From CBFGWV01 sp965652545 (lineage in GTDB: Bacteria; Pseudomonadota; Gammaproteobacteria; Competibacterales; Competibacteraceae), in the NCBI GenBank assembly GCA_965652545.1, contig CBFGWV010000036.1, forward strand, positions 1-25,492: a DNA stretch of 25,492 bases, written 5' to 3'. Positions 16,396 through 23,089 of this stretch are shown piece by piece (positions within the stretch are counted from its first letter, which is position 1; each line of letters opens with the position of its first letter). The notes below the pieces were generated by a model that saw nothing but the letters and a program-made list of their open reading frames with translations, was not told where the DNA came from and did no database searches. Position numbers and translations under genes: made by a program.

Positions 16396-16506
16396 TGCAG
16401 TCCTCTCAAGTCAGAAGCGGTTACTGTCCAACCCCCTACCCTCCGGCTGCGTATTGTGCCCGCATATGCAAGTTCCGGCCAGCGACGACGTAACAAGACG
16501 TCACAA
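16396..16506 (-). other. Intergenic gap within the exporter/glycosyltransferase run
   Basis: This 111-base gap separates the ABC ATPase from the DPM1-like GT2. Just past the ATPase stop (minus strand) lies a five-base inverted repeat, GACGT and ACGTC with a six-base loop (16487-16502), without a U-tract. No convincing promoter was found. The gap could still hold a separate transcription start for the GT2-GT4-DUF2304 trio. Confidence 0.3.
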
Positions 16507-17229
16507 TCAGCGGGAGGTGACTTCGCGTACCGCCTTGTGAGGCTGCCTGGAGGCGGCCTGATAGGCGGTGATCACGTCTTCGGCCGGTCCTTCCATGCGG
16601 GTCTTGCCGGCTTCGATCCAGACTGCCCGGTCGCACAGATCGCGTATCGTCGAAGGGTTGTGGGAGACCAGCACCACGGTCTTGTTCGAACGGATGATGC
16701 CGGTGATCGCATCGGCCGACTTGCGCCTGAAGTCTTCATCGCCGACACCCAGCACCTCGTCGATCATCAGGATGTCCGGGTCCACCTGCATGGCAACCGC
16801 GAAGCCCAAGCGCGCGCACATACCCGAGGAATACGTCCCCAGCGGCTGGTCGATGAAGTCTCCAAGCTCGGAAAACTCAACGATCTGATCCATCCGCGCG
16901 AGCATGTCGGCCTTACGCATACCCTGGAGGATACCGCTGAGCACCGCATTCTCGCGCCCGGTCAGGTGAGGCATGAAACCGGTTTGCAGCGACAGCAGGC
17001 TTGAGCGCGAGGTGGTGCGTTCCACCACGCCCCGGTCGGGATCGATGATCCCGGCCAGCAGTTTCAGCAGCGTGCTCTTGCCCGCGGCATTGCGGCCCAG
17101 AACCCCCAGGGTCTCACCCTGGTACAGGCTCAGCGAGACATCGGGCAGGACCCAGAACGACGCCGGCCGGAACAACTTGCGCCCCATGTTGAATCGCACA
17201 CCGGCGTTCTTCAAATGCAGTAAACGCAA
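16507..17229 (-). CDS. ABC transporter ATP-binding protein, polysaccharide export (Wzt/KpsT-like)
   Basis: The ATPase subunit of an ABC-2 polysaccharide exporter, 240 residues from the chosen start. Counting from the longer TTG start at 17250, Walker A GRNAAGKST is at residues 52-60, signature YSSGM at 140-144, Walker B ILMIDE at 160-165 and the H-loop histidine at 197. The sequence LGVLGRNAAGKSTLLKLLAG and the TGRENAVLSGILQGM block are characteristic of the Wzt/KpsT/RfbB group. It lacks the C-terminal carbohydrate-binding domain of long Wzt proteins. Start choice is unsettled. TTG at 17229 has a near-ideal GAGGTGA five bases upstream, while TTG at 17250 overlaps the permease stop as TTGA but has no ribosome binding site. 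Together with the permease it should move a lipid-linked glycan across the inner membrane. Confidence 0.92.
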   Translation of the reverse strand: MRLLHLKNAGVRFNMGRKLFRPASFWVLPDVSLSLYQGETLGVLGRNAAGKSTLLKLLAGIIDPDRGVVERTTSRSSLLSLQTGFMPHLTGRENAVLSGILQGMRKADMLARMDQIVEFSELGDFIDQPLGTYSSGMCARLGFAVAMQVDPDILMIDEVLGVGDEDFRRKSADAITGIIRSNKTVVLVSHNPSTIRDLCDRAVWIEAGKTRMEGPAEDVITAYQAASRQPHKAVREVTSR

Positions 17230-17246
17230 CGCGGTCACCTCGTGGG

Positions 17247-18023
17247 TCAAGGCAGCAAGCGCGGATAGCGCTTATCGAACCGGGCCAGAATCCAAAGGGC
17301 CGTCGCCAGCAGCGCAACCCCCACCGCCAGAGTCCAACCCAGGGTGCCCGGATGCGGCCACTGGCCTTCGAGCAGGACGCGGCGGTAATCCACCAGCACA
17401 CAGGCCATGGGGTTGATCAAGAACAACCCCGTATAGCGCTCCGGAACATCAGCCAGCGTGAAAAAGATGCCGGAGCCGAAAAACTGCAGATGCAGCAGGC
17501 TGTCGACGAGAAAACGCAGATCCGGCACCAGTGGGACGATGGCCGCCATCAGGCAGGCGGCCCCGGCAATCAACACGAAGTGGACCGCCAGTACCAACGG
17601 CAACCCCAGCCAGGTCACCGGCGGCCAGCCAGCGATCACGAGCAACAAGGCCAGGAGCAACACCAGCACCACCAGGAACTTGGCGCTGTCGGTCAGCAAG
17701 GTCACGACCGGAAACAGAAACTTGGGCAACTTGACCTGGTTCATCAACGCCCGATTGCCGAGAATCGACCGACTGGCGTTGGATATGCCGTTGCGATACC
17801 ACATCCAGGGCACCAGCCCGGTCATCAGGACGAGGATGTAATCCTGGCCGCCCCGCCCAAGGACACCGCCAAAGACCAAATACATCACCGCCATGTACAA
17901 CAGCGGATCCAGCACCCACCAGAGGAAGTTGGCATAGGTGCGCGCGGCTTCCGCACGCAGGTTCGCATACACCATGTACCCGACGAGTTCCCAGAACTGG
18001 GCACTGAGACAGACTGCGATCAC
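17247..18023 (-). CDS. ABC-2 type polysaccharide export permease (Wzm/KpsM-like)
   Basis: An integral membrane subunit of about 258 residues with about six hydrophobic helices. The N-terminus has the cytoplasmic amphipathic region ANLRAEAARTYANFLWWVLDPLLYMAVMYLVF seen in Wzm/TagG proteins, then GLVPWMWYRNGISNASRSI with NRALMNQVKLPKFLFPV, a block typical of O-antigen ABC-2 permeases, and PERYTGLFLINPMACVLVDYRRVLL near the end. The GTG at 18023 has GGAG five bases upstream. A GTG two codons earlier (18029) is possible but would overlap that ribosome binding site. It pairs with the ATPase directly downstream and heads the minus-strand run, divergent from the sulfotransferase gene. Substrate cannot be deduced from the sequence. 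Confidence 0.92.
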   Translation of the reverse strand: MIAVCLSAQFWELVGYMVYANLRAEAARTYANFLWWVLDPLLYMAVMYLVFGGVLGRGGQDYILVLMTGLVPWMWYRNGISNASRSILGNRALMNQVKLPKFLFPVVTLLTDSAKFLVVLVLLLALLLVIAGWPPVTWLGLPLVLAVHFVLIAGAACLMAAIVPLVPDLRFLVDSLLHLQFFGSGIFFTLADVPERYTGLFLINPMACVLVDYRRVLLEGQWPHPGTLGWTLAVGVALLATALWILARFDKRYPRLLP

Positions 18024-18243
18024 GGACACTCCAGATCGTGTGTGTTGACGCCGCGGCGGACCCGTTCAGACTCGCCGAAGGGTGCTTGTGGTACCAGAAT
18101 TCGCCGCTCTTGCCCAGCGGCCCGGTCGAACCGCTGTCGACATCGCCAGGTGTCAACCCATCGGGTCAGGCCCTAGAATAGGCCGGCTTCACCGTCATCG
18201 ACGCGCTCGGGCAGCCGTCGGCATCACGCAAACCGGGTCGCGA
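18024..18243. promoter_or_regulatory. Divergent intergenic region between exporter and sulfotransferase runs
   Basis: This 220-base gap should hold promoters for both directions. On plus, TAGAAT (18174-18179) with GTGTCA (18150-18155) and an 18-base spacer is a possible promoter for the sulfotransferase, giving a leader of about 60 bases. On minus, a perfect TTGACA occurs at 18156-18151, but no matching -10 sits at the right spacing. A six-base stem, GCCGCT and AGCGGC (18103-18121), lies between. All assignments are weak individually. Confidence 0.35.
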
Positions 18244-19104
18244 ATGAACCATAAGCCGCAGGTGCTGTACGTACACATACCCAAGGCCGCCGGCTCGGCG
18301 CTCAACGCGTTCTTCATCGAACAGTACGGCGCGCAGCGGTGCCTCCCCCACGCAGAGAACCGGCTAAGCCGACCCGACAGAAACATCGGCGAGGTCGAAG
18401 AGTACCTCTATGTCTCGGCGCACATGGCGTATCCGGTGTTGCGCGGCATGCTCGATCTCCAGTCGCGATTCGTGATGACCGTCATGCGCGAACCCATCGA
18501 GCAGCTCATCTCGCACATCGCCTGGGTCCGCTATCAGGCCGATCCTGCGCAAAAGCACGCCTACAAGGCGTTGCCCCCGCATGTGCAAGGCCTGGTCGAC
18601 CGGCTCAGTGCCAACGACATCGCAAACCCGGTCATCCTCGAGCAGCTGCTCGAAGACATGGAGCACCCCGAGCTGTCCTTCTTCGACAACTGCCAGACAC
18701 GCTACCTGCACCCGCCGGTCCGTGGCCCCATGGGCCCGGGCACCGTGGCGCATGCCAAGCGCAACCTGCGGGCACTGGATTTCGTCGGTGTCCACGACCG
18801 CATGGCGGATGTCTTCGCCTATCTGTCGTTCACCCTCGGCCTACCGCCAGGTAGCGCGGGCCGCCGGGTGAACGAAAGCAAACGCAAGTACGGGCTCGAC
18901 GCCAGTGATCCTGCCATCCGCGAGGTGCTTCGTCCCTATGTGGCGCTGGACCAGGAGCTGTATGAAACAGCGCAGAGCTTGTTCGCCGCCAGCATGTACC
19001 GGATGCTGGACCAAGCGCAGTCACTGGACCCCCGCGTAATCAACCGCGACGTGTTGGCCCGTCTCATCGAGCATCGTGCGAACCAGACCACCGGCCGGTG
19101 GTAG
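18244..19104 (+). CDS. Sulfotransferase family protein
   Basis: A 286-residue cytosolic protein of the sulfotransferase superfamily, which moves sulfate from PAPS to an acceptor, often a carbohydrate. The 5'-phosphosulfate loop is YVHIPKAAGSALNAFF (residues 9-24), with K14 in the usual place. The 3'-phosphate site is TVMREPIEQLISHI (79-92), with R82 and S90. The HIPKAAG form is typical of the sulfotransferase-2/Gal-3-O-sulfotransferase-like branch acting on glycans. Length is usual. The ATG at 18244 starts just before the P-loop. Longer in-frame sequence upstream lacks homology-like features. It is the first gene of a plus-strand run with the 902-residue fusion protein 57 bases downstream, so a glycan made by this locus is the likely acceptor. 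PAPS synthesis genes are not in the window. Confidence 0.85.
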   Translation: MNHKPQVLYVHIPKAAGSALNAFFIEQYGAQRCLPHAENRLSRPDRNIGEVEEYLYVSAHMAYPVLRGMLDLQSRFVMTVMREPIEQLISHIAWVRYQADPAQKHAYKALPPHVQGLVDRLSANDIANPVILEQLLEDMEHPELSFFDNCQTRYLHPPVRGPMGPGTVAHAKRNLRALDFVGVHDRMADVFAYLSFTLGLPPGSAGRRVNESKRKYGLDASDPAIREVLRPYVALDQELYETAQSLFAASMYRMLDQAQSLDPRVINRDVLARLIEHRANQTTGRW

Positions 19105-19126
19105 AACAACTGCATAAAGAGTCGAC

Positions 19127-19168
19127 ATGACACGGATACAAATGTCGGTAAGGGCTTACGGATGCTGA
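19127..19168 (+). CDS. Possible 13-codon upstream ORF
   Basis: A short ORF, ATG to TGA, with AAGAG five bases before its ATG, ends by overlapping the start of the 902-residue gene (ATG at 19162, this stop at 19166-19168). The peptide would be MTRIQMSVRAYGC. The region also contains a six-base inverted repeat, CGACAT (19123-19128) and ATGTCG (19142-19147). It could couple translation to the large gene or be chance. There is no evidence of a functional peptide. Confidence 0.2.
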   Translation: MTRIQMSVRAYGC

Positions 19169-21870
19169 TCGTCGTCACCGGGCCACCGCGCTCGGGTGTC
19201 GAGTTCATTCGCCAGATACTGATGGCAGGCGGCATCGGAACAACCGGCGCGGATGCCAGCGACGCGGTTTCGGCACTGCATGACTGGTTGTTCGAGACGC
19301 TCGGCGGCTCCTGGTGGGATGTGCCCCACCTCGATCCCGCCTGGCTGCCGCAAGCGATCGTCGATGCCTTCCAGGATCGCGCACGGCGACTGATCGCGCA
19401 GCACCGGGAGCACACCGCCTGGGTAATCGCCGACACCCGCATGGCGCTGCTGCTGTCGTTGTGGAAGCCGTTGCTGCCGACGTGGTGCGCCATCCTGGCA
19501 GCGCGCGACGCCCTGGCAACGGCCGCAGCCCTGCAACACGAGCCACAAGCCAGCTTCCCCCTGCCGCACGGTCTGGCTCTATGGGAGCACTACACTGCCG
19601 CGGCACTCTCCAATCTCGGCGGGTGTCGGGTACTGGTTGTCGATCCCGACGCATTCACCGACGCCCCTGCGGCATCGTTGCGGCGCCTGCACGATGCGTT
19701 GGCCGAGGCCGGCACAAACATGGCGGCAATCCCCGACGGCCCGTCACCACCCCCCTTGTTCAGGACAGCGGCCGCGGCAGGGGCGCTCAGCGTTCGCCAA
19801 GCCGAACTCGAAGACATCCTCCGTGCCGCCAAGAGCGAACCGGGTTGGAGTACGGTGCCCGCCACGCCACTACCCGACTGGCAGCCACCAGCGCTGATCG
19901 ACCTCAACCGTCAGCACCGCCTGGTACTCGACCCACCACCGACCGGGGTACCGGAACCGCGGCCGACGACGAGCCGGCAACGTCGATTGCGTATCCCCCG
20001 GCAATGGGTCGCAGGTATGGAGCACCTGCTGTGCCGGGCGTACTACGGCATCCCGCTGCTTCCTTACCCCCACAAACGCCGTGGTGTCTTGTGGCTGCAC
20101 CGGCACTTGAGCTGGCTCACACGGCATACAGAATCGTTCCAGCACTTCAAACGCCAGGCGGGCGACGGGGCGGCGCCGCAAGCGGACGATGCCACCGCGA
20201 CCGACCGCTCAGAGGACACCGATGCCGGGCCGGTCAGCACAGCATCACAGGTGTCGATCTCGCTGGTGATGCCGGTGTTCAACGCCGAGCCGGCATGGCT
20301 GCGGGCGGCCATCGACTCGGTCATGCAGCAAAGCTATCCGCATTGGGAGCTGTGCATCGCCGACGACGGCTCGACTCGAGCCGATACCCGCGCCGTGCTC
20401 GCGGCCCTCGATCACCCGCGCATCCGACTGACGCTGCTGCCCGTCAATCAAGGGATCGCACCGACGACCAATGCCGCGCTGGCCCTGGCCTCGGGGGCGT
20501 TCGTCGGGTTCATGGACCACGACGACCTGCTGACACCGGACGCCCTACAATGCATGGCCGAGGCCATCGACCGGCACGATCCCGATATCCTCTACAGCGA
20601 TGAGGACAAAGTCGACACGAACGGTCGACTGCACGACCCTCACCTTAAGCCGGCCTACAGCCCTGATCTGCTGCTGGCCCAGAACTACATGTCGCACTTT
20701 ACGGTGTGTCGACGCTCGCTCATCGACGCGGTCGGTGGGCTGCGCACAGGTTACGACGGCGCCCAGGATCACGATCTGCTGCTGCGCCTGGTGGAGCGGA
20801 CCGAGCGTGTGCATCACATACCGAAGGTGCTGTACCACTGGCGACAGATCCCGGGCTCCACATCCCTGGGCCTGGATCAGAAATCCGGCGCATGGGCCGC
20901 CGGTTTGCGCGCGGTAGGCGATGCGGTGGCACGGCGGGGTATTGCCGGTGATGTGCAATACGGCCCCTACGGGGGTACGTACCGCGTGCGTCGTCGGGTC
21001 AGCGGAACGCCACGGGTGAGCATCATCGTCCCGTTTCGGGACCAGCCGGCATTGCTGAGCCAGTGCCTGGACTCCATCCTCGAGGCCACCGCATACCAGC
21101 ATTGGGAATTGATCGCCGTCGACAACCACAGCAGCGACCCGGCGATCGCCGCATTGCGCAACGCGTACTCGGCCAGGGACGCGCGCATCCGCTTCATCGA
21201 CTACGCCGTGCCGTTCAACTACGCGCAGATCAACAATCACGCCGCCGGTCTGGCGCGGGGCGAGCACCTGCTGTTATTGAACAATGACATTTCCATCATC
21301 GACGACGATTGGCTGGAGATCCTGCTTGCACATTCGCAACGCCCGGAGGTCGGCGCCGTCGGCTGCAAGCTGCTTTACCCCGACGACAGCCTGCAACATG
21401 CCGGCATCATCATCGGGCTCGGCGGTGTGGCCGGGCATTCGCACAAACATTTGCCCAACACGACCGGCGGGTATTTCTCTCGCCCGCATCTGACCCACGA
21501 CATCAGTGCGGTGACCGCCGCCTGCCTGATGGTGAAGTCGGCGCTGTACCGCGCCTGCGGTGGCCTGGACGAGCGCCGTTTGCGGGTGGCCTTCAACGAT
21601 GTGGATTTCTGCCTGCGCCTGCGTGAAGCCGGCTATCTCAATATCTACGCGGCGGATTGCGTGCTCTACCACCACGAGTCGAAATCGCGGGGGTACGAGG
21701 ACAACCCGGCGAAGATCGCCCGCTTCGCCCAGGAGATCGCCTTCATGCAGAGGCGCCATCAGGCTATTCTCGCTGCGGGCGATCCGTATTATCACCCCGA
21801 CCTGACGCTGCACGGCGACAGTTTTTCCCTGAAGCAGGCGTACGCGCGGACCGTGGAGGGCAGCCATTGA
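19162..21870 (+). CDS. Trimodular protein: sulfotransferase-like P-loop domain plus two GT2 domains
   Basis: A 902-residue cytosolic protein with three modules. Residues 1-220 look like a sulfotransferase-type P-loop domain: TGPPRSGVEFIRQIL (6-20), then DTRMALLLSLWKPLLP, a WEHYTAAAL helix and RVLVVDPDAF, a pattern seen in stand-alone sulfotransferase-like proteins. Residues 220-363 form a linker ending in a low-complexity acidic stretch. The first GT-A domain (364-600) has SLVMPVFNAEPAWL, CIADDGST and the metal site MDHDD (451-455). The second (618-870) has SIIVPFRDQPALL, AVDNHSSD and LLNNDIS with NND at 707-709. Tandem GT2 domains of this kind occur in O-antigen and rhamnan-type polymerising transferases. 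AAGGG lies seven bases before the ATG. The stop overlaps the next GT2 start (TTGA). The enzyme may extend a glycan and couple this to sulfation, but neither activity is shown. Confidence 0.85.
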   Translation: MLIVVTGPPRSGVEFIRQILMAGGIGTTGADASDAVSALHDWLFETLGGSWWDVPHLDPAWLPQAIVDAFQDRARRLIAQHREHTAWVIADTRMALLLSLWKPLLPTWCAILAARDALATAAALQHEPQASFPLPHGLALWEHYTAAALSNLGGCRVLVVDPDAFTDAPAASLRRLHDALAEAGTNMAAIPDGPSPPPLFRTAAAAGALSVRQAELEDILRAAKSEPGWSTVPATPLPDWQPPALIDLNRQHRLVLDPPPTGVPEPRPTTSRQRRLRIPRQWVAGMEHLLCRAYYGIPLLPYPHKRRGVLWLHRHLSWLTRHTESFQHFKRQAGDGAAPQADDATATDRSEDTDAGPVSTASQVSISLVMPVFNAEPAWLRAAIDSVMQQSYPHWELCIADDGSTRADTRAVLAALDHPRIRLTLLPVNQGIAPTTNAALALASGAFVGFMDHDDLLTPDALQCMAEAIDRHDPDILYSDEDKVDTNGRLHDPHLKPAYSPDLLLAQNYMSHFTVCRRSLIDAVGGLRTGYDGAQDHDLLLRLVERTERVHHIPKVLYHWRQIPGSTSLGLDQKSGAWAAGLRAVGDAVARRGIAGDVQYGPYGGTYRVRRRVSGTPRVSIIVPFRDQPALLSQCLDSILEATAYQHWELIAVDNHSSDPAIAALRNAYSARDARIRFIDYAVPFNYAQINNHAAGLARGEHLLLLNNDISIIDDDWLEILLAHSQRPEVGAVGCKLLYPDDSLQHAGIIIGLGGVAGHSHKHLPNTTGGYFSRPHLTHDISAVTAACLMVKSALYRACGGLDERRLRVAFNDVDFCLRLREAGYLNIYAADCVLYHHESKSRGYEDNPAKIARFAQEIAFMQRRHQAILAAGDPYYHPDLTLHGDSFSLKQAYARTVEGSH

Positions 21871-22892
21871 TCGGCGTGAGTGTCGTCAACTACAACACTG
21901 CCGACGACACACTCGCCTGTGTACGCTCGCTGCTGGACCAACGCGAGGTGTGCCTGCGAATCCTTGTGCTGGACAACGGCTCGGCGACGCCCGACCGCGA
22001 GCGCCTGCGCAGCGGCATCGACGCGATGGGCCCGACGGTGGAGTGCTTGTGCAACCCGGAAAACGTCGGGTTTGCCGGGGGTAGCAATCTGGCGCTGGAG
22101 CGCTTACTGGCCGATCCGGACATCGAGGCCGTTCTGCTGTTCAACAGCGATGCCACCGCGACCCCTGACATGGTTACCCTGATGGCCGCTGCCTTGGACA
22201 AAGACCGCCCGATCGATATGGTCGCCGGACGCATGATGAAGTTCGCAGACCGGGGGGTGGTCGATTCCCTGGGCATCACGCTGTACGCCTCTGGCCTCGC
22301 GTCCAACCGCAAGTCGATCGCCGACAAGCTCTTGGGGCCCACGGGGGGGTGTGCGTTGTTCTCACGCCGGCTGCTCGAGGATGTGCTGGCCAGCCATGGC
22401 CATTGGTTTGATGCGGCGTTCTTCTGTTATGCGGAGGATACGGACCTTGCCATGCGAGCGCGGCTGCTGGGCTATCGCGCAGCGTTTGTCGACGAGGCCA
22501 TCGCGTTTCACAAGGGCTCACTGTCCTCGGGCGGCGGTTTCAACGATTTCGTGCTGTACCACGGTATCCGCAATTCGTTGTTTACGATGGCCAAGAACCT
22601 GCACTGGTCGGTTCTGCTGGCTGTCGCGCCGCTGGCGGTCGTTCTGCATGTCGGGATTCTTCTGCGGCACACCTGGGGGGGCAGCGGCGGTACGGTGCTG
22701 CGGTTGTATCGGGATTTTGCCCGCGGCTTGCCGGCGATGCTCGGCAAGCGACGCGTCATTCAGCGCAATCGCCGCATTCCACTGCGTGAGGTATTCGGGT
22801 TGATCAGCCCCCGGCTCTATGAGCGCGGGTATTTACGTCACGCGGCCAGCGAGCTGTTCCGCGGCGCCCCGCCGACGCCACCGGCGGGTTGA
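21867..22892 (+). CDS. GT2 glycosyltransferase, rhamnosyltransferase-like, TTG start
   Basis: A 341-residue GT-A enzyme resembling WbbL-type rhamnosyltransferases. It opens with IGVSVVNYNTADDTLACVRSLL, then RILVLDNGSATPD, the NPENVGFAGGSNLAL block (63-77) and the metal motif NSD (93-95). AFFCYAEDTDLAMRARLLGY (184-203) carries the catalytic-base region. A hydrophobic segment at 247-266 follows, usual for the group. The only suitable start is TTG at 21867, which has GGAGG seven bases upstream and overlaps the previous stop as TTGA, so it is coupled to the 902-residue gene. Longer in-frame sequence upstream is a shadow of that gene. Two G7 runs (22343-22349 and 22675-22681) lie in the coding strand. 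Last gene of the plus-strand run. Confidence 0.9.
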   Translation: MIGVSVVNYNTADDTLACVRSLLDQREVCLRILVLDNGSATPDRERLRSGIDAMGPTVECLCNPENVGFAGGSNLALERLLADPDIEAVLLFNSDATATPDMVTLMAAALDKDRPIDMVAGRMMKFADRGVVDSLGITLYASGLASNRKSIADKLLGPTGGCALFSRRLLEDVLASHGHWFDAAFFCYAEDTDLAMRARLLGYRAAFVDEAIAFHKGSLSSGGGFNDFVLYHGIRNSLFTMAKNLHWSVLLAVAPLAVVLHVGILLRHTWGGSGGTVLRLYRDFARGLPAMLGKRRVIQRNRRIPLREVFGLISPRLYERGYLRHAASELFRGAPPTPPAG

Positions 22893-22932
22893 GGGATGCG
22901 CAGCTTCCCTAGGGCTCCGGCCCCGCCCTGCG

Positions 22933-23042
22933 CCTGCGGGCCGGGTAGGCCTGGATCGGACTCGCTGTAGACACATCCGTGTGCGCTCGACGGCCGCTTC
23001 CCTGCGGCCGACGGTCCGATCCAGGCCTACCCGACCCGCAGG
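22933..23042. repeat. 110-bp palindromic element between convergent genes
   Basis: Two 28-base arms (22933-22960 and 23015-23042) are inverted copies of each other with a single mismatch at the ninth base. Inside the 54-base centre is a second stem, CGGCCGC (22991-22997) and GCGGCCG (23004-23010), with a six-base loop, plus a small ACAC/GTGT stem (22971-22982). No T-tract follows on either side. The element fills most of the gap between the last GT2 gene and the protease stop. It could act as a bidirectional transcription barrier or be a REP/MITE-like repeat. Copy number cannot be judged from this window. Confidence 0.85.
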
Positions 23043-23089
23043 GCTGACCTCGGTGGCGCTTTCCGACCCTGTATCGTTGGCTTCGCCGG

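Noticed and set aside
15454..17004. Long plus-strand reading frame of 516 codons opposite the GT4, GT2 and ABC ATPase genes
   Set aside because: It lies wholly antisense to three genes with clear family motifs, spans gene junctions, and its translation is rich in Arg, His, Gln and Pro without domains, as expected of a shadow frame in G+C-rich DNA.
22893..23089. CRISPR-like repeat or small RNA gene in the gap before the protease
   Set aside because: There is only one inverted pair and no series of direct repeats with spacers. It is explained by the palindromic element.
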